Positions 37,651 through 59,293 of a DNA stretch of 64,000 nucleotides are shown here, piece after piece (the stretch's first letter is position 1; the number at the start of each line of letters is the position of its first letter). This DNA is from Hyalella azteca (Eukaryota > Arthropoda > Malacostraca > Amphipoda > Hyalellidae). The notes beneath the pieces were generated by a model. The model had not been told where the DNA came from, searched no databases, and saw only the letters and a list, made by a program, of their open reading frames with translations. The position numbers were made by a program, and so were the translations under genes. Location: the NCBI RefSeq assembly GCF_000764305.2, contig NW_025947474.1, positions 304,381-368,380 on the forward strand, given 5' to 3'.

Positions 37651-38705
37651 CGTTAAAAAGTAATTGTTAAACGCATATTATTATTATATTAAGGGCACTC
37701 GGTCAATCACAATTCAAACGAATAAATATCTGTGCTTGAGGTTTTCATTTATGGCGATGACCTGTGGTTCGCTATATCGTGGGTTATAGGATTAATATGT
37801 AGCGCAATTGGAGGGCGAGGCAGGAAGCGATGTCACAAAACTTTATTCATTTTACCGCATTATTCGAACATCATTCAACGGGTTAAAATGTATTAGAAGA
37901 ACGGCCGCTAAATTTTCATTTTCTTCCTCGTCGGTTAATTACTCCTCACATTACCTCGACCGCTGATGGGGACAGGACCTAAAATTGCTGATATTCTTGT
38001 AATATCTTGACGTATAACATCAATACCGAGTCTCGTCGTATGGTATACGGTGCTCCTAAATTATTCATGTAATATTACTTAGAGATGAAATAAAACTGCG
38101 CCTCATAAAAGTTCGTAATGCCTACGACGTACGTGGCGCGCATCATTGATTTTCAGACGCGTGCTGCAAGATGACGACAAAGAAATGTCGACGCCATTTA
38201 CGAGATAAAATTCTCTATTGCTATTTCAGCTCCAGTCGCTCTTAAACTAATGATTATTCTCAAATAATTGAGTTGGATGATCGCACAGATAAAGCATCAG
38301 TTACTCGTATCTTAACTTGTTTGAGTTAAATGAATAGCTAATTCCGGTCAAAAACACAATTTCGCAGTTGTGCCAGATACCAAGGCATCACGATGTCAGC
38401 ACTTCATCATCATCCCAGACATCTTTATATACGCCAAATATCTCTTGAAATCATCACTGAGAAGTCAGCGACAAAGTCTGTAGATCGGCGTATAGGCTAT
38501 CAGGAAAAGAAAATGTCTTTCTTTGAAGTCGGAAAATACTTATTTTCCCACTGAAAAAATAGCATGTTTCGCGTCCCTGAACTGAGAAATAATCCCGCTA
38601 ATGGACTCGGAAGGCCTACAATCTGCGCCGCTGCTGGAAGCTGCCTGATCGGGGATTGCTGGACATCGACATTCTTTTGCTCGAATTGGACATAAAATTG
38701 CAGCA
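37651..38705. other. Non-coding, no gene supported
   Basis: Minus-strand frames at 38500-38746 run into the adjacent minisatellite and have no recognised family. Confidence 0.4.
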
Positions 38706-38772
38706 GTGAACATGAACGCAATTTGTACTAGGGAACATGAACGCAACTTGTATCAGTGAACATGAACGCAAA
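38706..38772. repeat. 25-bp minisatellite, three copies
   Basis: Same unit as at 2533-2601 (GTGAACATGAACGCAACTTG), here with AATTTGTACTAGG variants. Confidence 0.85.
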
Positions 38773-38918
38773 ATTGTGTGATGTGGATGGTAGGTATTGT
38801 AGGTAGCTGGTAGGTATTGTATCAGGTCATTGTGTGATGTGGATGGTAGGTATTGTAGGTAGCTGGTTGGTATTGTAGCAGGTCATTGTGATGTGATATC
38901 GCAGGTAGGTATTGTGGC
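38773..38918. repeat. 56-bp minisatellite, 2.6 copies
   Basis: Copies begin ATTGTGTGATGTGGATGGTA at 38773 and 38829, and a variant begins at 38885. The same repeat reappears beside the adapter at 44310-44431. Confidence 0.9.
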
Positions 38919-39410
38919 AATTAGAGAGGACCGTCGATATTGTCACATGTACGTATACGCAGCGTATATTGAGCTATGTGTGTATTGTGGCATGCGTGTG
39001 ATGCAGCAATCGAATATCGTGGCATGTGAATATTATTGTAAACTAAAATTACGCCATAAACACGCCACGCAAATTTGACGTATTTTATCGTTGGTAAATA
39101 AGTCCGCTTGAATTGAATTCCTGTTAGGAATGTCTATCCGAGACTTCGGTATTTTTCATGACAATTAAATCCGGCAATAGACATTAAATGGAAAAATGGA
39201 AATCCGGCATGCAAATCAAATTTAAACATTATCAAATCATTATATGAAAGAAATACGAATATATTGTCGTGAAGCATTGGATCAGATGAGCCACTAGCCT
39301 TTTATCACTAGCATCAGCCCCAGCGGTAGTTACAAGACATCCACTTTAACAGGTGAAGCGAGGACCGCTGACGGCAGCTACAAGGCGACGACTTTGCCCT
39401 CAGCAGTGCA
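38919..39410. other. Non-coding, no feature seen
   Basis: No gene was recognised. Confidence 0.4.
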
Positions 39411-39516
39411 GGCAGGTGCGAGTTCGAACTCAGGCAGGTGCGAGTTCGAACTCAGGCAGGTGCGAGTTCGAACTCAGGCAGGTGCGAGTTCGAACTCAGG
39501 CAGGTGCGAGTTCGAA
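39411..39516. repeat. 22-bp minisatellite, five copies, each with a palindrome
   Basis: Units GGCAGGTGCGAGTTCGAACT plus CA start at 39411, 39433, 39455, 39477 and 39499. Each carries the 12-bp perfect palindrome GAGTTCGAACTC; the last is partial. Confidence 0.93.
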
Positions 39517-40324
39517 CGCTGGCGCAGACGTCGGTACACACGTCGGTACACACAAGACATCGGTAAAAGGGACACGTTGTACAGGCAGGGGATAGAGTGT
39601 TCGCTGACGTTGGAATTGAAATATCGTTTTGCATTATGGATGCAGTTAGGTGCGAATTTGAACGATGACGCAGAGAGACGGCACGCTGGTGTGAGAGAAG
39701 CGTTAGGGGTGTAGCCAGGGGAGTGAGTGTAGTCTGGAGTTGGACTTATAATAAGGGTTGGCGCTAGGGCTGCAGGCAGGTGGTAGCACAACCAAGTAAT
39801 ACTCAAGGTGTCTATGGAAGCGCTGAATAACATGATTTCATTCATTTATTCACAAATGTGATATTATGTGGATGCGCCACTTAAATTTTCGAGAAAAGAA
39901 ATTATCTTCAATCGGTAGAGATACTCGTATGAACAGAAAACTTTAAGCAGAGAATCAAATTGTAACGATTTAAAAATTTTGATTGGTTCATTTTGATTTT
40001 ATTGATCAAATGATATCTGAAGAAAGAAAGTATTATGACAATATTATTTCTTTCCTGCTTTTTTAAACATATTAAGAACATCATAAAAAATTTGTCAATT
40101 GTTACAATTTCTGCTGAACATTATAACATTAAATTTAATTGAACAAGATTTGTATCGTGATTCTAGGTGGCATAGCTTGAACTACACATCACTAAATACT
40201 AATGCGAATCATGACTGAACATTACAAGCGGGGATATCTCAATCTCAGTAGTTAGGTTACGTTGAGATAGACGCGTTTGAAATAGATTCTTCCGTCGCGG
40301 CAAGCAAGATATCATTTTCCTCAG
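39517..40324. other. Non-coding, no gene supported
   Basis: No gene was recognised. Confidence 0.4.
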
Positions 40325-40433
40325 ACTGAAATCTAGTGCATTCACCGAACTTAGTTTTCCTTTATCAATATAGTACACGACCGAAATCTAGTGGATTCAC
40401 CGAACTCAGTTATCCTATATCAAAATAGTACAC
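40325..40433. repeat. 55-bp tandem duplication
   Basis: Two copies, starting ACTGAAATCTAG (40325) and ACCGAAATCTAG (40380), differ at about nine positions. Confidence 0.88.
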
Positions 40434-40740
40434 CTAATCGGACAACTTAAATTTTAATAAATTAAAAAAAGCTCGGTAACACAACATATAGGGTCCTGTT
40501 CTCTCAAGACTTACCGGTAAAATTTAGCATGGCGTTATCCGAGTCTTGGCAACAGATTCCTTACCCCTCTACCGCCGCGTTCCGGGAACATAACTTTCAA
40601 CTTAATAATTATGCGTAAACTATTGAGTGTGTAGCAACCTGAGGACGTTTGTACGCAACAGAGAATATTTTTAAGTTGTCGTACGTGGCGGCAACCATCA
40701 GTGCAAGTCATTTTGCGCTCACTAGCATCGTACCCTTTTT
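40434..40740. other. Non-coding, no feature seen
   Basis: No gene was recognised. Confidence 0.4.
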
Positions 40741-40858
40741 AGCGCATTTTCTCATTTATGGAAAAAATGCACTATTGTGCTCGCCATGTCCGTCTGTCTG
40801 TCTGTCCGTCTTTCCGTCTGTCCGTGACCTCAAGTTATCGTCGACGAGAAAATGCGCT
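40741..40858. mobile_element. Short element with 13-bp terminal inverted repeats
   Basis: AGCGCATTTTCTC at 40741-40753 is the exact inverse of GAGAAAATGCGCT at 40846-40858. Between them lies a pyrimidine-rich tract of GTCTGTCTGTCC units. The 118-base structure resembles a minimal inverted-repeat element. Its right half recurs beside the adapter at 44470-44536. Confidence 0.55.
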
Positions 40859-40881
40859 CTCTGTCACTCACTGCAGTGAAG

Positions 40882-41129
40882 TGTGCGTGATGTGCAAACC
40901 TCAAGAGTGTGCGTGATGTGCAAACCTCAAGAGTGTGCGTGATGTGCAAACCTCAATAGTGTGCGTCATGTGCAAACCTCAATAGTGTGCGTCATGTGCA
41001 AACCTCAATAGTGTGCGTGATGGACAAACCTCAAGAGTGTGCGTGATGTGCAAACCTCAAGAGTGTGCGTGATGTGCAAACCTCAAGAATGTGCGTGATG
41101 TGCAAACCTCAAGAGTGTGCGTGATGTGG
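40882..41129. repeat. 26-bp minisatellite, about nine to ten copies
   Basis: Same unit as at 33619-33763 (GTGCGTGATGTGCAAACCTC plus AAGAGT). Internal variants include AATAGT and GCGTCATG. Confidence 0.93.
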
Positions 41130-43990
41130 AAGATTTTCAATGCACGGCATTGCTTTGGTTGCGGAGCATGCGAGTGCTTCAGCGGCCGGACCAACGATGG
41201 CTCCTGCCTAAGAAATAACGAGCGGCGAAGAGGCCGGATTTCAGTTTGTGGTTCCTATTCCACTTCATCATGACACCCGGCATAGCTGGACTGCGCTTTT
41301 TATGAGATAAAAGAGACGTCCGTATTAAGGATACTCCCAAAAGGTTACTGGTGCTATTCGGTAGATAACAATAAATAGGGACGCGATTTTTAGTCATAGG
41401 AATCGAATTGTCAGATCTATAGGACAAAATTTATTGAACAAAATGGCTTTGAATCTTCGCGATTTGGATCACATTAGATGTTTGTCCGAACCAACAGAAT
41501 TGAGTATTAACTTTTATTGATTGTCAATCAAGTTAACGATTCATAGCACGCCTCGCCGATTGGCGATTTCACCCATCACTCACAACGAGCGGTCTTCTTC
41601 AGTAACTTGCCTCCACCAAAGGCGGAGCTGCAAATTGAATGATCACGAGAAAAGGACAGTGAAATTTCACCGATGAATTTGCGACGTCCGTAGAACTTGC
41701 AGCTGCTCGCATGAGTGATCACTCACTTATCGGGGCTTCGATGGAGACGAATGTCGGGGCCGCGAATTGGAATGGCCGGTGCTAGCCATTTGGAGGGAGA
41801 ATTTTTCAAGAAATGCACTGCGCGTTTTCTTGCTGAAAACGCCGATTTATCTTCCTTGTGATAAGTACTAGAGCAAATGCCGGAATCAGAATTATATAAC
41901 TCTAGGTCACGTGTAAAGGGCAACGCTATACTTGCACCAATAGACATCGACACGAATTTTCAATTATAGTGCTACGTGGTGCCAATTGATGGTCATGTGG
42001 CATGTCGTGTAAAAAAAATTGCAGCAAGAGGTGGCACATAAAGGGCAAGTGCCATCTTGCAGCGCCTGTTCCTAAAGGGCTGCAGTTGCTGTCATACAGA
42101 AGAAGCCCACGAGCTGAATTAAGCAGAGGATTTTGGGTCAGCCGCCGCACAAAATGTTGCGGTCATTAATCCTATCAATTTTTAGAGACATTTCAAATTC
42201 ATTCAACTCGAATGACTGATCCACGTTGTACCGTAATATCATCATTTATTCTTCAAATCACCAAAAAAATACATATAAACGCTGCTCCAGAGCGTGGTTA
42301 TATCCACGATAAATATATGTAGATGACGACATTCGTGCATTAACATCACATTTTAACGAATGAAACACTCCGGAATTTAAGTGCCTTCTTAGCCGCGCGT
42401 ACAGTACGCTCGTGTATATGGTACACGCACGTGTCGTGCACGCCTGCCGTGGTTGTGCGTGAACAAATTGGATTTCCCATGTTTTGCACGCATTTTCCTT
42501 ATAGAAATGGTGAGGGATTATTGACCGCCGACATCATGCACATGCAGGAGGAACGCACACTCGGCCCGAGTGTGCGCTTCCGTCTCCAACTTTTCAGTCT
42601 AAACTCGCGTAAACGGCCAGAAATTATTCGTAAACTTGTTCACTTTGTAATTACGATGATGAGATAACATTTGCAGTCATCGTTGTAAGGCTTGAGCTTT
42701 CGTTCAAGCAGAGACACAGATACATTACAACGTCTTAAATTTATTGAGCGAATGACTGGCACCGATTGCAAAATTTAAGTTCATGCAGGACCTGGATTTG
42801 TAGCGGTGCTGAATGCAGATGAAGTCATCCCATGCAGCGCATATAGCATAAAATATTGCCTTTTAAATTAAAAAAAACTTGAATAAAAATATCGCATTAA
42901 ATTTTTGTTTTGTTCTAATGTATGTTTCAATGATTATTAGCGAGGAAAATATCACTATGATTATTTACTTCTTATTACCAAAAGAAGTACTATCTGTACA
43001 TACCGTGAAGTTTATTTTCAAATTATTAATAAGAAAATGCTTTTTACTCCTTAAATAAAGTTTATAGAGTGCAGAGATACCGTACATAATTACACTTAAC
43101 ATTGTGATACTCTGCAAACTTGACGAGGATCAATACATCGATGAGAAGAAAGAACAAAGGAAGCCTTAAATTACAAGATTTCTTAGATTATGAGCACATC
43201 TTCTACAGATAAATAGAAATTTGTGCATGTAAAATTCATAATTCCTGTTATGCATAATACAAGGGAAAACCTAATGGCATACTTAGGCGTAATATGCATG
43301 CAGTAGCAGGCGGCAGCATTTTAGCGCTCTGGCTGCCGTGCATGTGGCTTAGGCTGAGAGAAAACCCTTGAAAAATTCATCTACCACCGCTTGAAGGTTG
43401 TCCATCCTTGATATTTGATACCGGACTTTACCTGCGGGGGCATAACACAACGCTGAGGTGCAACAAACATTTATGAGTGCAATATATATTGTATACAAGC
43501 ATCTCAGAAAGTATACCCTTCGCAGAAGCCTAATGTTGGTTGAACGTCTGATGGAGTCTCAAAAATGTTTTTAATAAATTTGGTCGGTCATTGAAATAAT
43601 GGCGCTAAGTTACTAAACTCTAAGATATATTCAAATTAAAACATCATGCAAGATGAGTCCAAGATTGAATAAACTCATTGAAAATTTCCGTGGATTCTAA
43701 CGCAGATATCTACAATACATAGCCATTCACGTAGATATCAACGGGTATACAAAATTTTCTCGGCGAGTTCTTAGATTTTCACTGGGAGATGGGTTAGGGT
43801 AGCTAACTAATTAAAAACACTAATTCAATAACTGATAGCACATACAATCGTTAATAATTTTTTGCAAAGGACAATTATTTTCTAAGCCCTTTATACAATC
43901 GTTCAAAAATGCGACTTCAGCTGGGTAGCTACTTGTCAATAAGAAAAACGCATTCTACCGAGCAGAGTAACCTCAAGATCATATACAGCG
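41130..43990. other. Non-coding, no gene supported
   Basis: Short frames on both strands, for example 41723-42150 (minus) and 42431-42667 (plus), have no recognised domains. Confidence 0.4.
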
Positions 43991-44022
43991 TCAAGCTCTA
44001 CTACAAAAGTAGTAGAGCTTGA
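43991..44022. repeat. Perfect 14-bp hairpin
   Basis: TCAAGCTCTACTAC pairs with GTAGTAGAGCTTGA across an AAAA loop. Confidence 0.78.
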
Positions 44023-44309
44023 ACTAATTGAAAATATATTTAAGGTGTCTCAGCACTTCAATATGTAAAGATATATATCAGAGAATCCTTTCACGTCACT
44101 GAATGCCATGATTGACTAAATAAGGCAAAGTCAATGATGGATCGGATATTTATAATAGCGGTAAAAAATAACCATGCGTAACCTACACTTGAACTACACT
44201 TGAAAATCACAGACCAGGTCCAGTTGCAGTAAGGGTCTCATGGGGCAGCTATTTAAGAGGCTCTTGAGCGCTCGAGAGGCAGGCAAATTAAGGAGGCACG
44301 TCAGAAGCT
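44023..44309. other. Non-coding spacer
   Basis: No gene was recognised. Confidence 0.4.
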
Positions 44310-44431
44310 GGTATTGTAGCAAGTCATTGTGTGATGTGGATGGTAGGTATTGTAGGTAGCTGGTAGATATTGTAGGTAGCTGGTAGGTATTGTATCAGGT
44401 CATTGTGTGATGTGGATGGTATATTGTAGGT
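44310..44431. repeat. 56-bp minisatellite block next to adapter
   Basis: Matches the array at 38773-38918 (shared ATTGTGTGATGTGGATGGTA). It ends exactly at an adapter, so it may be a mate-pair read copy of the 38.8-kb locus rather than a second genomic array. Confidence 0.85.
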
Positions 44432-44469
44432 CTGTCTCTTATACACATCTAGATGTGTATAAGAGACAG
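44432..44469. other. Nextera mosaic-end junction adapter (artefact)
   Basis: Third complete 38-base junction adapter. The left flank matches 38.8 kb and the right flank matches 40.8 kb, about 2 kb apart, which fits the two ends of one circularised mate-pair fragment. Confidence 0.97.
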
Positions 44470-44536
44470 CCGTCTGTCCGTGACCTCAAGTTATCGTCGA
44501 CGAGAAAATGCGCTCTCTGTCACTCACTGCAGTGAG
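44470..44536. repeat. Copy of the 40.8-kb element right half
   Basis: Starts CCGTCTGTCCGTGACCTCAA and matches the sequence from about 40814 to 40880 with no difference that I could see by eye. It follows an adapter directly, so it is probably a misassembled duplicate. Confidence 0.85.
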
Positions 44537-47185
44537 TTCTGAGTTATGTTTTTGGGAACTAAGGCTTGTGACAACATTGCTCCGGTTACTCATGTCAGGG
44601 GGTAGAGGGTTTTAATATCACTAACTTATCCTAGCTTATAGCCATGCAAGCTAACCCAATAATATATATTACCTTGGCTCTGCGGTCGTGTCGGTAACGG
44701 TCTTCGTCGAGTTCGCGGGTCATTTTATTCCAGCTCAGGAGTTTCGGGAGAGAAGAGGCTAGCCAGAGCCAGCATCAGAAAGTTTCATTTCCTCTAGAAG
44801 CAACTACGATTTAAATTTATCCAGGGACTGTTAAGTCCTAGTAATATAATATTATCTGAACTTCACACTCAATAAACACAAAGATTTTGAGAAATCCTTT
44901 TTTCCAAACGTGGAAAGAGCAATACTTCTGGATACGTCACTACTAAGGACACAGCTCTGAAAAACAAATCAGCTTGATGAACAGTCGTTCCCCAATTTAT
45001 GTTTTAAACCAATTTTACATACCAAAATAAGTAAGATATACATACCCTTTTCACAAACGTTCTATAAATTACTACACTATATCCCCCACGTAGCCTAAGA
45101 AAAAAATTCATATTATCCCCAGAAGAGGGGAAATAAGTAACCCCCTGTTGCCAAGCACTAATGTCCTAAAAGTGCTGCGATCTACACGCCCTTTAATGGG
45201 CGCCTAACAGAACGTAAATCCTACCCCAAATACAGGACGAACTTAGGCTTAACAATGAACGCCGACTAACCGGTCCAATTAGATTATAAGAGGCGGCCTA
45301 AGTTTTCTGACAATAACTAATTTCACAATGAGATCAGATTTAAAGCTGAACTAAATATTTCTTTAATTTCTTCTATATTTATTTAATGTTCTTTCTTTCA
45401 AACGGTAACAATTCAGAAGTGCTCACTTATGACGGATGCTTGCTCACAATAAGTATGTTGCTGACGCCCAATAATCTATTCCAGCAGATGTATTCTTCTA
45501 TCACATCAAAGGAAAACTATGTCTTCGTTGTTCCCCAAATAACGCGACTATTAAACATTAGGTGAATATGACACATTAAACGGAGAAAACGAATGGTAAA
45601 TATGATGAAGGAAATACAATATACGAACGGTAAATATGATGCAATGAGAGTGGATAACAAGAGCCCCGAGAGGTAAGAATAGCGCGGGAAACGAGAGATC
45701 GTGAGTTCATCAATCACAACTCATCAAGTAAATTTCGAGTCTTAATTTACACGCATCTACTCATAATTTGTTCTTAACATATGCTAAAATTAAAAGAATT
45801 ATAACAAAAGTGAGGAGAATGCTAGAACTAAAAGAATTATGACATCAAATGAGGTTGTTCAGCGCGAGCAGAGAAGCTCTAGAACACCCCTCATGATTTC
45901 TCACGAGGGGTCCAAAAATAAAAACTTTCAGGAGTCTTTTTAATTTAGCACGGCAATTACTGTACATTCAATTAGTCATTTAATCATCGTGTGAACAAGG
46001 GACAAGGTAACACACGTGGAACGGGAAAACTATGTTCAATACCACCTTAATGATTGAAGTGAGGTAAAATTTTAGTGCTGACATTCAAATTTTGATCACT
46101 CTTGATCACAGCACGAGTTGAGGATTGTTTGCTAATTTTTTCAACTGGTGCTAAAACGCGAATCAAATTTCCGGCGGAGAAAATTTTTTGCCCCAGTTTT
46201 AATTACCTGATCTACTTCAAGATTTTATCTAATATCTGGGATATGATAGGATATTTTATTGGACTACAATACAAATGAAGAGGAAACAAAACCTCTTGCA
46301 TAAGTGAAAAGACTGCTGGGACAATGGGTTAGACAGTTCAGTCAAGTTGTCGTATTGATTTCATAAGAATTTTCTTGTTATTATCAATCGTGTAATTATT
46401 TAGGAATAATTTAAACTCTAAATCAAATTAAGACCAAGGCCAACACTTTTATACTGATTATTACGCTGATGAGCACCGGCATCGAGGCATATGTTAGGCA
46501 GTGTTTGATCGCCGGCACTAAACAAAGCATTACGCGCACCTTAATTAGTTTCTGAAAAAAAATGTTATCTAGCACATTTTCTCTGTCAAATGAAGTTTTT
46601 ATACTTCACAAAAAGTGTCAATGTTTAGGGCTGCATATTCAGACGATAACTAGATAAACAAATAAATTATGAATACATCAATCAATTCTACAAGATATTT
46701 TCCGCATTGTACATATGGCATGGGACACTTTAAAAAATGTAAATGAAAGCAAATCTGGAGGTTTAGGTTTAAACTTTAATAATATCCAACTCAACGGCGT
46801 CAGGAATCTAAAAAATTGTTCACTGCACGGTACTTGCACACACGAACTTGAAGACAGTTAATTCCCGACTGCCGTTCGAGGGGTTAGGTGCTGGCGCTGC
46901 CGCCGGCTGGCTCCATGTTGCAGCGTACGACAACTGCACAATAGCTTGTCGACTGCATCCAAAAGTGCAGTATAGGCTCATTCGTTTCCCCTCAACGTTG
47001 GTAGGAATTACATTCATTTCTGTACCTATTGCGGCTGCTCAAATGAAAAAATTTAAATCATCAATCGATTCAAGGCTGTATGTTCAAAATAAAAAATAAT
47101 ATGAATGCATTAGAAATTCAATTACATATCCAAGAAAACCGCGCCCGAATTTCAACTGCCAGACGAAAAACTAAGCTATACGGTC
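44537..47185. other. Non-coding, no gene supported
   Basis: No conserved gene was recognised. Related blocks with AAAATTAAAAGAATTATAAC and AGAACTAAAAGAATTATGAC form a small duplication near 45780-45850. Confidence 0.4.
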
Positions 47186-47492
47186 ATGCAGCAACGTCTC
47201 TGGCACTTATACTGCCGGAGTCGCTACCGGTTTCATGGCCGGTCTCCAAATTCAATGACCAAAAAAATATCTCCCAAACTAAGAAACGCAGCTCGATGAA
47301 ACTTGATAAGCGTATTCATTAGGACGTAACGGTGATGTTTGGCTCGTGAGAATTTTGTACATTTCACCTTCATTCGTGAAGTACTATATGTATATGGAGC
47401 TACGGGCCGCATAACTGCGCTCGTTAGTTTGGGAGATATTGCTTGGTCGTTGAATTTGGAAACCGGCCGTTAAAGTGTCCGAGACGTCATGC
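47186..47492. mobile_element. Foldback element with roughly 80-bp inverted arms
   Basis: The left arm (47186-47291) and right arm (47414-47492) are inverted copies. For example TCTCCCAAACTAA with CCAAATTCAATGACC on the left pairs with TTAGTTTGGGAGA and GGTCGTTGAATTTGG on the right, plus GGCCGGTCTCC with GGAAACCGGCC. The left arm has an extra block of about 28 bases. The centre is about 120 bases with no ORF. This looks like a MITE or foldback transposon; no target-site duplication was identified. Confidence 0.7.
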
Positions 47493-47689
47493 AACTTCCC
47501 TGTTGCTCCTAAACAAAGACGATTGCACATACGACGCTATTAAACAATTTTAGTGTGAAATTGGATCAATCACTTCCTTCAGATGGCATCAGACAATAAT
47601 TCAAGTAAACACATATCAGTGCATCTTGAGCTTAAAAGATTTCTGATACATGAGATCTGCATCGTTTCAATGACAGTAATAGTGTCAGG
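47493..47689. other. Non-coding spacer
   Basis: No gene was recognised. Confidence 0.4.
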
Positions 47690-47800
47690 ATTCAGTGTTA
47701 TTGAGGAATAGGCACAGTTAAATCGGTAGCCGAATCTTGTAATTTTCTTGACTTGTCTCCTGGAGATCTAGAAACAGGCAATTTGACCAGAGTTCTATCT
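47690..47800 (-). mobile_element. Possible decayed LINE 3' tail
   Basis: The order of short blocks (GAATAGGC, a CGGTAGCCGAATCTTGTA segment, CTTGACTTGT, AGATCTAGAAACAGG) follows that of the 3' untranslated part of the LINE at 33225-33305. Similarity is moderate and no RT residues were recognised. Confidence 0.35.
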
Positions 47801-49739
47801 ATAATTGACGTTAAAACTAAGTAGCTGCTGAACCTTTACCTGTTTGTGAGGTGAGAGGCAGAAAATCAAACGTCTGCATAGCTCAATATACCTAGTTTTA
47901 GCCTTTGCAGCTAAACTAGTCTCCCTGATCTCTATGTGAAGTCATCTGATATAAAGGCGTATCTAGCATGCTTCACAGAACTTTTATCATTACCGATGTT
48001 TCAATCGTTAGTACCAATGATGAAGTAAAATCAAATTGCATCATCGAATTACAGTAGTAATAATTTTTAATGAAACGCCATCATAATAACGTTTCTGTAG
48101 CCACCGGGAAATGAAAAAAAAATGACGAACGTCAGTTTATTCACAGCCCATCAGTCTGACACCGCAACATTGGAGTATTTGCCACACAAAAGAAGACATT
48201 TATAAACTCAGAATAACAAGACACCACACAAACTAAAATCTCAAGCCTTTTCTAGGATATCCACAATTAAAATACGCAAATCAATAACAAAATAAATCCG
48301 TTAAAATCATACCTTGTTAAACATAATATTGATGTTATCTGAAGATGTTATTCTAGTATAGACTGGGCTATGGTAATTGAACTCAATTGCACGGAGAAGT
48401 TGAGACAATCATATTTAGATGCAAGACTAAATATGCTCAAAATATTCAAGTCGAATATAATCTCTGCGTCAATTTATTCTCAGTGAGATATTCATTAAAA
48501 GAAATACTTTTTGAATTCAGGGCAGCGACTAGAACTGAACAGAAATGAAATTCAATTTGATGTTTAGGAGTCATTAATTGGAATCGAATTCAATAAGTCA
48601 CTGGTAGTTTTGAAACTTCATTACCCTCGACCACATTGTGATCATATAAATGAAGCTTTGAAGATTACATTTTCTGCTCGCTCCACAAAGTACGGTTTTA
48701 ACTAGCATTCCGGTTGACGCCCACTGAATGATACGTTATCGAGATTACTATTTCATGTTGAGTCGCCATGGCACTGAGGACTGGACAGCTATGACTTACG
48801 TCACTTCTGACCCACACTCGAGTTCGCAAACTAGAGTTTCTCGCAGTTAATGTCAGGCGCGATTAGCAAGGTTGCTATCATACAATCCCCTTCAACGTCC
48901 CAAGAACACCATAATACTTACTGCCTTTTTCAAACTTTATTTTTTTATGTTATGAAGGAGAAAAATTCAGTCGTCGATCACGAAGGAGATCACATAAATA
49001 AAATAAAATATCATATTCATTTAGGCTTTGATAAGATAAGAAGCCTTGAAGAGTTGGTTGCTGAATAGAGTGAAATTTCGCAGAGACTAAGAAACAAAAC
49101 AAAAGGGACAGTATTGGGTTCAACAGACAGGGAGGGGTTAAGCTTCCAGGATACAGAATGTGAGCGAACTATTAATTTCAAGAACAGCTAACATCTTCTG
49201 TACAGAGCAACAACAAGCACAGGAAGTCCTGTATGCTTGAAGAATCAACAACACAATCAGGCCTAACAATAAAAAATTTTTGGCATTTTTTGTAGAAACA
49301 AACAATAAATGAAGGTAAATTTGTAGGGGCTTAGAATATTTAATAGGGGACGTAGCCGTTGTAAAATGAGTATAATGACACCACAGCAACACCCAATTTT
49401 TATCGTATAATAGGCACCCGAATTATTCATTAGCAACACGCTTCATTGCAAAACAAAAATTAGAATCACGCGTACAAAAATGATGATCTTAGGACAGCTT
49501 CCAAGTTAAGTGTGATCAGGTCAGTAGAGCTTGATGAACCAAGCTAGACTCAGTAAAGTGAATAGGTCATATTTTCCTTATAGCGGCACACATTCTGCAT
49601 GTAGAACTGATCCATCCTTTTGCCGGGCAATACTGGGTCGGGATGGCATCGACGAAAGTGCGCCGCACCTGGACAAAATGTCATAATCTTCTGAGTGTAT
49701 AATTGAAGAAGATAACACACACGCCCCGATGAAGACGCG
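47801..49739. other. Non-coding, downstream of PEX6
   Basis: No gene was recognised. I did not find a clear AATAAA signal for PEX6 on the minus strand in the first few hundred bases after its stop. Confidence 0.4.
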
Positions 49740-58715
<8,976 letters not shown>

Positions 58716-58824
58716 TGAAAATATTTACCTGAAAATTCTGAAATATAGATGATCATTAAAATTAAATTACACCAAATCAAAATAAAGATAATAATAATAT
58801 GTGTTTAAAAATTACTTTTCAAAG

Positions 58825-59293
58825 ACCCCACTTCTAAAGAATCCAGTGTCTCCAATGTTACACATGAACAATGAATTTCTAATTTTATTTTCATATATCA
58901 AAAAAATAAATTTGTAATTTATTTATTTTATACGTAATAAGAATTAAAATTTTCAAAATTATTTATTCTGTCAACTGATTCAAGCATTGTCTCCAACTTT
59001 ACGCAATTGTGCAAATTTTCAGATCGATTGGACAGGTAGAAATGTGTTAAACATCGATTACAAGATTTGTAGCAGACAAAATAATTTATAATTTTTTCAT
59101 CATTTAAAACAAATTATTTGATTTATAAAATTATTTATTCTGTCAACTGATACAGGCATTGTCTCCAACTTTACGCAAGTGTGCAAAATTTCAGATTGAT
59201 TGGACAGGTAGAAGTGTGTTAAATATTGATTCAAATATTTGTAACAGACAGACAAACAAACAAGCAAGAAGTGAAGTTAAAGAGAAGTGTTGT
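58825..59293 (-). mobile_element. MITE-like element D, copy 3 (upstream of the PEX6 start)
   Basis: 469 bases, same orientation as copy 2. The right end is GAGAAGTGTTGT; the left end is degraded (ACCCCACTTCTA). Inner blocks TTGTCTCCAACTTTACGCAA and AGACAAAATAATTTATAA are clear. It starts about 110 bases before the PEX6 start codon, so it may be part of the 5' intron or promoter. Confidence 0.78.
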
